A DNA stretch of 28,059 nucleotides from an uncultured Candidatus Saccharibacteria bacterium (GTDB taxonomy: Bacteria > Patescibacteria > Saccharimonadia > Saccharimonadales > 2-12-FULL-41-12). This document shows positions 1-7,479 of this stretch, piece after piece. Under the pieces are notes generated by a model. The model saw only the letters and a list, made by a program, of their open reading frames with translations. It had not been told where the DNA came from and searched no databases. Made by a program: the position numbers and the translations under genes. The DNA is taken from contig CAMLDK010000002.1 in assembly GCA_946478995.1 (NCBI GenBank), positions 1 to 28,059 on the forward strand, given 5' to 3'. Numbering within the stretch: position 1 is the first letter of the stretch; each line of letters begins with the position of its first letter.

Positions 1-73
1 TGCTATCATCCGGGTCCATGACGTCCCCCAAACCATCCAAACCTTCAAAAAGTCAGATGCCGATAATGATTAG
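1..73 (+). CDS. folP: Dihydropteroate synthase, C-terminal end (partial)
   Basis: Only the last 23 codons are inside the window, read in the frame beginning at base 2 and ending at TAG (71-73). They encode AIIRVHDVPQTIQTFKKSDA plus DND. The stretch IIRVHDV followed by a T/V-rich helix is the conserved C-terminal signature of dihydropteroate synthase (E. coli FolP has VRVHDV near its end), where the Arg and His bind the pterin pyrophosphate. DHPS joins pterin to p-aminobenzoate in folate synthesis in the cytosol. The stop overlaps the stop of the convergent gene on the other strand by four bases. The identification rests on this one motif, so it is good but not certain; the upstream sequence would settle it. 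Confidence 0.72.
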   Translation, partial: AIIRVHDVPQTIQTFKKSDADND

Positions 74-1536
74 ATTGCGCCGATAATCAGACTGTCATCC
101 ATTTCATTCACTGCGGCCGTGAAGTTGCCTTCGGCTATGCGTATTTTGCCTCGAGTTTTTTTGGCAGCATTTGGAGACTCCCAGGTGCTGAAGCCTAATT
201 CATCCATCGTCTTACTTTTTTCCACATCAATCACCCCGAATAATTTACCGGTCAGATCAATGGCGCCGCCATGATGTGCGATAGGCGCAATTACATGGGA
301 GTCGGTATTCACACGCCAGTCTAAGACGACTGAAGCCCTGTAAAAATCTCCGAAATCAATTCTCCTTCTTCCGTCGCTCATGCTTGTAGAAACATCCGAT
401 GAATATATGAGTATATAGTCCTCATTTTCCGGATCGGCATTGAACTTGTTCAGATGTTCCAAGTCTTCCGGGTCTAGGCAAACAACTATTTTTTTAGCTT
501 CTTTCACCCCGCTGCCTATAACGCCATAGGCGGCATAGTACATTTCTTTGAAAGGACCGGTTTTCTCGGCGCTCAATGCATGTTTTTCTACCGGTGCTAT
601 CTGTACTACCCAAGTACTTAAGTTTTGGCCGTCAGTTGTAGCAGCCCATTCAACATACACCGGGTATCCGGCCGCTTGTTCCATGGCTTGAAGTGTTTCA
701 ATAAAGCGCTCCGGTTCAAACAGATTCATAGCCGCCGCCAGCGGACTACCGTCAGCATGTTTCCAGATATCATATGGAACCGGGACGGGTTCATCCTGTC
801 CCAAATAAAACGCGTCCCCATTCACACTACGTAAGTCTTCAGGAGAGTGGATGCCCTTAGAAGACCGGAAATCCGAAGGAGCTATAGTATCGTCCGGGGC
901 CCTCATCCTGGAGGCAACCAGCTCGTTAAAAGACACCGGTCGCCCTGTGGATGAATCAACATCCTGCGGCCTTATTCTTTCTCCGCCCTGCCGACTAAGA
1001 CCGCCGCCGAAGCCGGCAACCACATTTATAAACCCATTCCTTTCACGAGTCGTAGAAGAATAACCAAACCCGGATAATGCGGGAGCATAAGCAGGCAAAG
1101 CCGCAGGAAGCTCCTGGCCAATCAAAGGGTGGATCATAACGGCAAACTCATCTCCTACCCCTGTCCGGCTGCGGAATTCTTCTGCTCCATCAGATTGAAA
1201 ACTGTCTAGTACATGTCTTATCACGTCATTTATACCCGCCGGGCTATTTAACGAAAAGCTACTATCGTAAACGCCGCTGCCGCGTGCGTCTCCCTCGCCG
1301 CTGGAACGGACTGCGGCAATAGGCGCCCGGCCATTATTCCTCACGGCGCGGGCAATGAGGGGTCCCAGTGCTGCCTCAGCTTCAGGCGTTTCGGCCAAAG
1401 CCTCTCCGGCTATTACCGTAGTCGGCGGTACCCTAAATCCTGCTTCTTCTATCAACGGTACATGTTCGCGCAACATTTGGGCTTTATCGCCGATTTGCGA
1501 GCCTCCGAGCACTTCAAAAACTTCAGGGTTTGACAT
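70..1536 (-). CDS. Stand-alone PEP synthase/PPDK-type ATP-binding domain protein
   Basis: The 488-residue protein resembles the N-terminal nucleotide-binding (PPDK_N, ATP-grasp-like) domain of phosphoenolpyruvate synthase and pyruvate phosphate dikinase. Seen in sequence: GDKAQML near residue 16 and FRVPPTTVI near 34 (the 'G-KA-L ... VP-fvv' opening), AVRSSGEGDARGSGVYDSSF at about 74-94 (family motif VRSSA-ED---SFAG), INVVAGFGGGLSRQGGERI near 168-187, and VYVEWA...WVVQIAPVEK near 295-317, which matches the 'DIEwa...lyiLQ-RP' end of the domain. There is no phosphohistidine swivelling domain and no C-terminal PEP/pyruvate TIM barrel, so it cannot be a complete dikinase alone. It might phosphorylate another substrate or pair with separately encoded domains. 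It has its own strong promoter and follows trpA on the same strand. The fold assignment is fairly secure; the function is unknown. Confidence 0.7.
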   Translation of the reverse strand: MSNPEVFEVLGGSQIGDKAQMLREHVPLIEEAGFRVPPTTVIAGEALAETPEAEAALGPLIARAVRNNGRAPIAAVRSSGEGDARGSGVYDSSFSLNSPAGINDVIRHVLDSFQSDGAEEFRSRTGVGDEFAVMIHPLIGQELPAALPAYAPALSGFGYSSTTRERNGFINVVAGFGGGLSRQGGERIRPQDVDSSTGRPVSFNELVASRMRAPDDTIAPSDFRSSKGIHSPEDLRSVNGDAFYLGQDEPVPVPYDIWKHADGSPLAAAMNLFEPERFIETLQAMEQAAGYPVYVEWAATTDGQNLSTWVVQIAPVEKHALSAEKTGPFKEMYYAAYGVIGSGVKEAKKIVVCLDPEDLEHLNKFNADPENEDYILIYSSDVSTSMSDGRRRIDFGDFYRASVVLDWRVNTDSHVIAPIAHHGGAIDLTGKLFGVIDVEKSKTMDELGFSTWESPNAAKKTRGKIRIAEGNFTAAVNEMDDSLIIGAI

Positions 1537-1544
1537 ATTATCAT

Positions 1545-1573
1545 ATTATATAATTTTATAGATGATTTGTAAA
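1545..1573 (-). promoter_or_regulatory. Promoter of the PPDK_N-like gene, leaderless geometry
   Basis: Read on the minus strand: TTTACA (1568-1573), 17-base spacer, perfect TATAAT (1545-1550). Only 8 bases separate the -10 box from the ATG at 1536, so transcription should start at or 1-2 bases before the start codon. No Shine-Dalgarno sequence is present. Confidence 0.75.
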
Positions 1574-2311
1574 TTATAGAGCCAAATCTCTTATCAGCCT
1601 GATAGCCCCTTGTATGTCAGAATCCTTTATTTTGCGTATCACTGAGCTGCCGACCACGGCTATGTCGGCGATCTTTAAGACTTCGTCGACATCTTTCCTG
1701 GTGTTTATACCAAAGCCAATGGCCAACCTGGTGTCGGGATTGAATTTTTTGATCCGTTTTGCGAGTTTTTCTAAAGACAAGTCCGCATTCAGTTTGTTGC
1801 CGGTTATGCCCTTTATAGATGTTAGGTAGATCAGATCTTTGGCCTCAGACAGGTTTTTTTTCAAGCGGGCCTCGCTTATGCCAGGCGAAATAACAGGGAC
1901 AATCTGCAAATTATTCTTATCGGCCGATTTTCTTAAGGCTTCATATTCACCGGCATCGAACGGCAGATCAGGAATAATCAGACCTTTGGCGCCTGCTGAT
2001 TCTGCTTGTTTGCAAAAATTATCAATACCATAGCTAATCAATTTCTGGCTGTAGCTCATTATGTATACTTCTGTGTCCAAGCCGGCTTTTCTAGCAGCCC
2101 TTATAAGGTCGAAGCTTTTTTGGGTAGTCATTCCGTGCGCAAGCGCCTTATCGTTAGCGATCATTATAGTTTCGCCGTCAGCGATAGGGTCGGAAAATGG
2201 AATCTGTACTTCAATCATATTTACGCCGGCCTTTTGCATGCCTAAAAGCAGGTCCCCACACTCCTTTTCGCTAGGGTAGCCAGCCACAACATGCGTCATT
2301 ATTTTATTCAT
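1574..2311 (-). CDS. trpA: Tryptophan synthase alpha chain
   Basis: TrpA cleaves indole-3-glycerol phosphate to indole and glyceraldehyde 3-phosphate and passes indole through a tunnel to TrpB. At 245 residues it is slightly shorter than the usual 260-270; it opens directly with MTHVVAGYPS, so the N-terminal helix is trimmed. The catalytic pair is visible: Glu34 in MIEVQIPFSDP (E. coli Glu49) and Asp45 in PIADGETI (E. coli Asp60). The phosphate-binding segments near AIGFGINTRKDV and VVGSSVIRKI are also present. The gene overlaps the end of trpB by 8 bases, which indicates translational coupling and a common transcript with the trpR-trpB fusion. No gene for indole-glycerol-phosphate synthesis (trpC, trpD, trpE) lies in the window, so whether TrpA receives its own substrate is open. 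Confidence 0.95.
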   Translation of the reverse strand: MNKIMTHVVAGYPSEKECGDLLLGMQKAGVNMIEVQIPFSDPIADGETIMIANDKALAHGMTTQKSFDLIRAARKAGLDTEVYIMSYSQKLISYGIDNFCKQAESAGAKGLIIPDLPFDAGEYEALRKSADKNNLQIVPVISPGISEARLKKNLSEAKDLIYLTSIKGITGNKLNADLSLEKLAKRIKKFNPDTRLAIGFGINTRKDVDEVLKIADIAVVGSSVIRKIKDSDIQGAIRLIRDLAL

Positions 2312-3794
2312 AACTTGCTAGCTCCCTTTTTAGGAAATTTTTGAACTTCTCGGGCGCGAAACTCTTAGCAATAGTGAACAAATCCTTATCGCCCCGTCCG
2401 GAAATATTCACCACAATCACCTCTGAAGGCTTCATTTTTTTCGCCCGCTTAACGGCTTCACTAACTGCATGCGCCGATTCCAGCGCCGGAATTATACCTT
2501 CGCTCTTAGCCAAAATCTCTACCGCTTCAAGAGCCTCTTTGTTGCCGGCCCGGACGAACTCCACCCGTTTCTTATCGTAAAGCTCGGCCAGCTCCGGTCC
2601 GATACCGATATAATCCAGCCCGGCTGCCACACTGTGGGTAAGCGCGCTATTGCCGTCTTCGTCCTGAAGAAAATAAGACTTATAACCTTCCATAATCCCC
2701 AGTTTTGCCCCGGGAAACCGCGCCGCATGCTGGCCGGTCTTATCTGATTTACCACCGGCTTCAACACCTACCAGCTTAACGGCTTTATCCGGTAAAAATT
2801 CGGTAAAAATCCCAAGGGCGTTGCTGCCGCCGCCCACGCAGGCTATGACCATATCCGGATTCTTCCCTAGCTGCGAGCGGACTTCACGGCCGATTATAGA
2901 CTGGAAATCCCGGTTCATCCTAGGATACGGATCGGGGCCTAAGCATGAGCCAATGACATAGTGCGTATCGTCGCTTGTCGCCAGCCAGTCGCGGATTGCG
3001 CCGCTGACAGCATCTTTAAGTGTTCTTGAACCGTATTTTATCGGTACGACTTCCGCTCCAAGGAGTTCCATAAGAACCACATTGGGCTGCTGGCGCTTTA
3101 TATCGATCTCTCCCATATAAACCGTACATTTCATACCGAACTTAGCTGCCACGGTAGCGGTAGCCAGACCATGCTGCCCGGCGCCGGTCTCGGCAATCAG
3201 CCGGGTTTTGCCCATTTTCTTAGCTACCAGCGCCTGGCCAAGGCAGTGGTTGATCTTATGCGCCCCGGTGTGGTTTAACCCTTCGTTCTTCAGATAGATT
3301 TGCGCCCCGCCGAGTTTTTTCGTTAAATTTTCAGCATAAACCAGCGGCGAGGGCCGGCTGTTGTATTGAGTTTGTAGCTTATTAAGCTCGTCTAAAAATT
3401 TTGGATCATTTTTCAATTCGTCATAAGCTTTAGCCAATCTGGCAAGCTCGCCCTGCAGCATCTCCGGCACATACCGGCCGCCATATTTGCCAAAATAGCC
3501 GCTCTCGGATTTCTCTTCCTTGGCAATTTGCGGAGATTTATCTCTAAGCGACTTAAACTTGCCTTGGTTTAAAAGTTTTGAGCCTTTGGTGACTGTCGCT
3601 ACGCCCACGCCCAGATCTTCGGCTATTTTATGCTGGTTTTCTTTATCCAATAGTTTTTTGATGATTTCAACCCGTTTAGGCAGGTTTTCCTTATCCTTAT
3701 CAGAGGTAATACCGTACATAAAGTCCTCAAACAAATCAAAATCCCGGATAGAATAGACCAGGTCGACAAAAGCATCAAATTCGTTTTTCTTCAT
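2304..3794 (-). CDS. trpB: TrpR-type repressor domain fused to tryptophan synthase beta chain
   Basis: A 496-residue fusion. Residues about 7-80 align along their length with E. coli TrpR: FDAFVDLV (TrpR WLRFVDLL), ITSDKDKENLPKRVEIIKKLLD ([20 protein letters not shown]) and the helix-turn-helix HKIAEDLGVGVATVTKGSKL ([20 protein letters not shown]). The tryptophan-binding Arg54 of TrpR is Arg41 here; Arg84 is replaced by Lys70. After a charged linker (about 81-97) a complete TrpB begins at SGYFGKYGGRYVPEMLQGEL, with the PLP lysine in HTGAHKIN (Lys180), the phosphate-binding glycines CVGGGSNA and the C-terminal SGRGDKD. TrpB condenses indole with serine. The start is chosen because the -10 box sits 7 bases upstream and the repressor homology begins at once. 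trpA follows with an 8-base overlap. A TrpR-like operator covers the promoter, so autoregulation is expected. Confidence 0.93.
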   Translation of the reverse strand: MKKNEFDAFVDLVYSIRDFDLFEDFMYGITSDKDKENLPKRVEIIKKLLDKENQHKIAEDLGVGVATVTKGSKLLNQGKFKSLRDKSPQIAKEEKSESGYFGKYGGRYVPEMLQGELARLAKAYDELKNDPKFLDELNKLQTQYNSRPSPLVYAENLTKKLGGAQIYLKNEGLNHTGAHKINHCLGQALVAKKMGKTRLIAETGAGQHGLATATVAAKFGMKCTVYMGEIDIKRQQPNVVLMELLGAEVVPIKYGSRTLKDAVSGAIRDWLATSDDTHYVIGSCLGPDPYPRMNRDFQSIIGREVRSQLGKNPDMVIACVGGGSNALGIFTEFLPDKAVKLVGVEAGGKSDKTGQHAARFPGAKLGIMEGYKSYFLQDEDGNSALTHSVAAGLDYIGIGPELAELYDKKRVEFVRAGNKEALEAVEILAKSEGIIPALESAHAVSEAVKRAKKMKPSEVIVVNISGRGDKDLFTIAKSFAPEKFKNFLKRELASYE

Positions 3795-3801
3795 ACCTAA
3801 T

Positions 3802-3819
3802 ATACTAGCATACTAGTAT
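3802..3819. promoter_or_regulatory. Predicted trp operator (TrpR-type palindrome)
   Basis: The 18-base site ATACTAGCATACTAGTAT has perfectly symmetric 7-base half-sites, ATACTAG and CTAGTAT, around a 4-base centre. E. coli TrpR operators have the same architecture, with idealised form GTACTAGTTAACTAGTAC. The two agree at 13 of 18 positions, including both CTAG cores with identical 4-base spacing. The site covers the -10 box of the trpR-trpB fusion and ends 8 bases before its ATG, the position expected for repression by blocking RNA polymerase. Confidence 0.85.
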
Positions 3820-3830
3820 CGTATTGTAAA
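3802..3830 (-). promoter_or_regulatory. Promoter of the trpRB-trpA operon
   Basis: On the minus strand: TTTACA (3825-3830), 17-base spacer, TAGTAT (3802-3807), then 7 bases to the ATG at 3794. The spacing predicts a transcript that begins at the start codon. The only purine-rich stretch before the ATG (AGG ending one base away) is too close to act as a ribosome binding site. The operator overlaps the -10 box and part of the spacer. Confidence 0.7.
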
Positions 3831-3862
3831 GATATTGTTGTCTTAATAAATGCTTTTAAGGC

Positions 3863-4996
3863 TTAACTTAGCCAGGATAAGAGGTTTTTTTGGTGGATTA
3901 GTTCCAACGAAGCTTTTGGATAGGCTTGTTTAAAGTATTTCGGCACGTTTATTTTCTGGTCTTCCAGCTTTAACTCAAACGCCGACTCGCGGCCATCGGC
4001 TATTTCTACCAAGTCCACTTCCCCGTATAAACCTCGCCAATAATATCTGGTGGTGGTTTTAGGCTGGCCCTGCCACCACTTCATGCGCTCGTTTTGACAG
4101 AAATTTTCCCAAAGAGCCTCCTTATCAGACCGCATACTCATCGGCTGCAGGCTTTGGATCAGAGCATTTCGTATGCCTAAGTCATAGAAGTACACCTTGC
4201 GCTTTCTGTTACTAACGCCCGCCGGGCGGTTGCCGGATAGCGCCGGTAGCCGGTAAATGACGTAGCAGGATTCAAGCAAGGTTATGTATCGCTCGATCGT
4301 CTCCAGCTTTACGCCGAAGTTCTGGGCCAACTCGTTATAGCTGACCTCTTGGCCGATCTGAAGCGCCAGTGCCTGAAGCAGCCGCGGCAAAACTTGCCTT
4401 TGGCGGACTTCAACCAATTCCAGCGAATCTTTATAAACGTATTTATCGGCGATATTGAGCAGCTCCTCTTCCACATTAGCTTCGTTTTCCAAGACTATAC
4501 CGGGATAGCTGCCGTAAGTCATCAGCCGATCAAACAGTGTTTCCGCCTGCAAGTTTGAGTATTTAAAGAATTTTTTGATCTCGACAAGACTTAACGGTGC
4601 CAGGAAAAATTCGTATGAGCGGCCTGTTAGCGGTTCTTTGACCTTGCTAGCTAGGTCAAACGAGCTGGAGCCGGTAGCAATGATGTCCAGTTCCGGATGT
4701 GCATCGATAAGTAGTTTCAGGCTCAGACCGATATTCTCTACCCGCTGGGCTTCGTCTATGACAATTCGCTTGGCGCTGCCGATCAGACGCTCTAATGAGG
4801 CCAGGCTGGTCGGTTTAAGCGCATCCTGGGTGGCCAGCTCGTCGCAGTTCAGGTATAGCCGCTCGCTTTCGGGGGCTTCGTTTAAAAATTTGCGTGAAAT
4901 CGTGGTTTTGCCGACCCTTCTCGGGCCGTAAATTACGATCACCCGTCCCCGGCCAAGGCGGCTTTTTATTTGCGGTTCTATGGTTCTTTCGATCAT
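3863..4996 (-). CDS. AAA-family ATPase with DUF4143-type C-terminal domain
   Basis: A 377-residue protein of the family of small 'AAA_14 + DUF4143' ATPases common in archaea and minimal-genome bacteria. Walker A is GPRRVGKTT (residues 24-32), Walker B is RIVIDEAQ (about 77-84), and sensor 1 is the ATGSSSFDL segment. The middle region (about 200-250) has a winged-helix-like stretch, QEVSYNELAQNFGVKLETIERYITLLES. The C-terminal part, GEVDLVEIADGRESAFELKL, resembles a PD-(D/E)XK nuclease-like core with E, D and ExK positions. The biological role of this family is not established; toxin-like, DNA-linked or partner-ATPase roles have been suggested. The upstream sequence CAGGAAAAC ends 4 bases before the ATG, so this gene appears to have a Shine-Dalgarno sequence. 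It stands alone, divergent from the SH3b-like gene. Confidence 0.88.
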   Translation of the reverse strand: MIERTIEPQIKSRLGRGRVIVIYGPRRVGKTTISRKFLNEAPESERLYLNCDELATQDALKPTSLASLERLIGSAKRIVIDEAQRVENIGLSLKLLIDAHPELDIIATGSSSFDLASKVKEPLTGRSYEFFLAPLSLVEIKKFFKYSNLQAETLFDRLMTYGSYPGIVLENEANVEEELLNIADKYVYKDSLELVEVRQRQVLPRLLQALALQIGQEVSYNELAQNFGVKLETIERYITLLESCYVIYRLPALSGNRPAGVSNRKRKVYFYDLGIRNALIQSLQPMSMRSDKEALWENFCQNERMKWWQGQPKTTTRYYWRGLYGEVDLVEIADGRESAFELKLEDQKINVPKYFKQAYPKASLELIHQKNLLSWLS

Positions 4997-5025
4997 TTTT
5001 GTTTTCCTGATTATTTCTTATTCAC

Positions 5026-5051
5026 TGGAGATATTAACACGATTATCTCCA
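5026..5051. repeat. Inverted repeat in the ATPase/SH3b divergent promoter region
   Basis: TGGAGATA (5026-5033) and TATCTCCA (5044-5051) are perfect 8-base inverted arms separated by 10 bases. Centre-to-centre spacing of about 18 bases is consistent with a dimeric regulator binding side by side, or with a short stem in the ATPase mRNA leader. It lies between the two divergent starts. No known regulator is recognised. Confidence 0.5.
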
Positions 5052-5074
5052 CTACACAAGAATTATGCTAAGAT

Positions 5075-5102
5075 TTGCCAATAAAATAATTTATGTTATA
5101 AT
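5075..5102 (+). promoter_or_regulatory. Promoter of the SH3b-like gene, leaderless geometry
   Basis: TTGCCA (5075-5080), 16-base spacer, TATAAT (5097-5102). Seven bases separate the -10 box from the ATG at 5110. The promoter lies inside the longer open frame beginning at 5065, so it argues for the downstream start. Confidence 0.7.
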
Positions 5103-5109
5103 ATTCCAG

Positions 5110-5781
5110 ATGAAATCTCCGGAATCTAAAATCGCTGCAACTGTGGCAGTCATAGCAGCATTAACTGCATCCAAGATAGCTATAGATGCTCTTAAAGATC
5201 CTTCTGATGTTGCAAGTAGCGCAGAGGCTGTTGCAACAAGGGTGGAACATAAGCTGAAGGCCGGTGAAAATATTGATGTTGTAGCTGGAATCATCCAAGT
5301 TGATGAAGGCGTCAACTTCCGTAGTAGTCCGGTAGTAATAGACACTAATAACACCGCGCTAATTACCGGCAACACTATAAATGGCACTGCAGAAGAAGAT
5401 ATTATAGACGACACTCTATCTGGACCTACTATTCTAGTCCGGCCTGTGATTGTTAAGAATGAAGAGCAATTATCAGATGATGCTCCGGAGTACTGGCTGG
5501 CTGGCCTTCAGGATGAAAATCTTGTTTGGATTGGCGTCAACGATGAGACTAAACAGCATATGACAGCCTATCAGCTACCGGAAGAAGATGGCGGAATGCC
5601 TTCTCTTATATCGAGTGTTACAGTAGACCATATCAGCACGAATGCCGGTATTGTTTTCCAAAGCAGCGGTTATATGGCATCTTCAGGTCTGATACGCGAA
5701 GCGCCTGCCGGCCAGGATGACCCTTACTTACTTAGCATGCAACAGAAGGGATACGAAGAAGTACCCCTGCCTATCGGCTAG
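5110..5781 (+). CDS. Secreted or membrane-anchored protein with SH3b-like segment
   Basis: A 223-residue protein from the ATG at 5110; an open frame extends back to 5065 but would contain the promoter. Residues about 8-27 (AATVAVIAALTASKIAIDAL) form a hydrophobic N-terminal segment, a signal peptide or membrane anchor. The middle contains GIIQVDEGVNFRSSPVV, which resembles the 'gLNVRSGPS' start of bacterial SH3 domains, and later LVRPVIV and a W-bearing strand LVWIGV that would end such a domain. The C-terminal half (about 135-223) is not recognised. SH3b domains usually bind cell-wall peptides, so an envelope role is plausible. The protein is acidic. Its stop is 5 bases from the convergent groEL stop. 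Identity as SH3b is tentative. Confidence 0.7.
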   Translation: MKSPESKIAATVAVIAALTASKIAIDALKDPSDVASSAEAVATRVEHKLKAGENIDVVAGIIQVDEGVNFRSSPVVIDTNNTALITGNTINGTAEEDIIDDTLSGPTILVRPVIVKNEEQLSDDAPEYWLAGLQDENLVWIGVNDETKQHMTAYQLPEEDGGMPSLISSVTVDHISTNAGIVFQSSGYMASSGLIREAPAGQDDPYLLSMQQKGYEEVPLPIG

Positions 5782-5786
5782 TTTTT

Positions 5787-7466
5787 TTACATGCCCATCA
5801 TGCCGCCACCCATGTCGGGAGCGGAAGCTGCAGGAGCTTTTTCCGGGACTTCGGCGACTAATGCGCCCATAGTCATGGCCGTACCGGCAATTGAAGCCGC
5901 ATTTTGAACGGCTTCTTTGGTAACCCGGGTCGGGTCAACGATACCAGCTGCTTTCAAATCAACAAGTTTGTCGGGATTATTGACATTAATACCTTGCCCA
6001 TATTTTGCTGTTTGAACTTTATCAAGCAGAGCTGAGGCATTAAGACCAGCGTTTTCCATCAGAATCATAAATGGAGCTATTAATGCACCTCCGAGTAATG
6101 AAATACCTCCAATTAAAGTTGGGTCTTCATGAACATTGTCGCGAATTTTTTTACCTATTTCACCAGTCGGCAAAAGCATTTGCCCTAAATTAACCAAAGT
6201 TACGCCGCCGCCGGGGACGATTCCTTCATCCAGCGCAGCTTTGACGGCGGCTACGGCGTCATCAACGCGGAATTTCTTTTCTTCTATCTCGGTCTCTGTC
6301 GCGCCGCCGACTTTGATCACGGCTACCTTGCCCTGAAGGGCGGCCTTGCGCTTTTGCAGGTTCTCTTTGTCATAATCACTGGTAGAAGCAGAGATTTGTC
6401 CTGCAATCTGATCGATCCGCGCCTTTAGCTCGGTCTGGTTGCCGCCGCCTTCGATTATCGTAGTGTTGTCTTGGTCGACAATAATTTTGCGCGCACTGCC
6501 GATTACATCCAAATCAACGTTTTCAAAGGTCATTCCGCGGTCTTCGGTTATAACCTGACCGCCGGTAAGGATAGCAATGTCCTGAAGTACGTCTTTCCGC
6601 CTGTCGCCAAAGGCCGGAGCCTTGACGGCAACGGCGTTTAGTACGCCTTTTAGCTTGTTAAGCACCAAAGTGCCGAGGATTTCGCCTTCGACTTCTTCGG
6701 CGATGATTACAAGGTCTTTCTTGCCGGTCTGGGCCAGCTTTTCAAGAATCGGCAAAAATTCCTGCGTAGAGGAAATCTTCTTATCGGTAATAAGTACGGC
6801 AGGCTTATCGACTACTGCTTCCATGCGGGCAGTGTCAGTAACCATGTAGGGGCTGACGAAGCCGCGGTCGAAGGTAAAGCCTTCGACGACTTCGCTCTCA
6901 AGGTTAAGGCTCTGGCCCTCCTCGACAGTAACAACGCCGTCTTTGCCGACCTGGTCGATCACATCGGCTATCAGGTCGCCAATCTGCGAATCCCCGGCGG
7001 AGATTGTCGCTACCTCGGCTACACGCTTCTTATTGCTTTTGATATCTTCGCTTAGCTTGCTTAGCTGGGCTATCACGTCGCCAGCTGCTTTTTCCAGGCC
7101 TTTTCGAAGAAGCATCGGGTTATGTCCGGCGGCGATAAGTTTGTTGGCTTCATTCAGGATGTGGTAAGTAAGAACAGTAACGGTAGTAGTTCCGTCGCCG
7201 GCTACGTCGTTCATCTTATTTGCAGCTTGTTTGATAAGCTCCGCACCCACTTTATAGCCTAGAGTCTCGTCGTCTTTATCCTCAAGATCTACTGATTTAG
7301 CTACGGTAACACCGTCATGGCTGACGGTCGGGGCGCCGTAACTCTTGCTTATTACCGCATTGCGGCCTTTCGGACCCATTGTAGTCTTGACCGCGTTATA
7401 TAGAATTTCTGCTCCGCCAAGCACTCGCCTGCGGGCGTCCTCATCATAAAAAACTTTTTTTGCCAT
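5787..7466 (-). CDS. groEL: Chaperonin GroEL (60 kDa)
   Basis: A full-length, 559-residue GroEL. It forms a double ring that encloses and folds client proteins with GroES as lid, using ATP. Seen: TTMGPKGRNAVI near residue 28, the ATP-site motif GDGTTTVTVL near 86-95 (with the catalytic Asp), the apical-domain stretch VVEGFTFDRGFVSPYM, VKAPAFGDRRKD, GIVPGGGVTLV, and the flexible Met/Gly tail ending GGGMMGM. It is the second gene of groES-groEL; 13 bases separate the two, and AGGAGG ends 7 bases before the ATG, a good Shine-Dalgarno sequence. Expression should be governed by the CIRCE element upstream of groES. Nothing suggests truncation or recoding. Confidence 0.98.
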   Translation of the reverse strand: MAKKVFYDEDARRRVLGGAEILYNAVKTTMGPKGRNAVISKSYGAPTVSHDGVTVAKSVDLEDKDDETLGYKVGAELIKQAANKMNDVAGDGTTTVTVLTYHILNEANKLIAAGHNPMLLRKGLEKAAGDVIAQLSKLSEDIKSNKKRVAEVATISAGDSQIGDLIADVIDQVGKDGVVTVEEGQSLNLESEVVEGFTFDRGFVSPYMVTDTARMEAVVDKPAVLITDKKISSTQEFLPILEKLAQTGKKDLVIIAEEVEGEILGTLVLNKLKGVLNAVAVKAPAFGDRRKDVLQDIAILTGGQVITEDRGMTFENVDLDVIGSARKIIVDQDNTTIIEGGGNQTELKARIDQIAGQISASTSDYDKENLQKRKAALQGKVAVIKVGGATETEIEEKKFRVDDAVAAVKAALDEGIVPGGGVTLVNLGQMLLPTGEIGKKIRDNVHEDPTLIGGISLLGGALIAPFMILMENAGLNASALLDKVQTAKYGQGINVNNPDKLVDLKAAGIVDPTRVTKEAVQNAASIAGTAMTMGALVAEVPEKAPAASAPDMGGGMMGM

Positions 7467-7479
7467 CCGTAATATCCTC

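Noticed and set aside
5065..5109. Longer N-terminus for the SH3b-like protein
   Set aside because: These codons contain the TATAAT and -35 boxes of a leaderless promoter, and the added residues do not improve the signal peptide.
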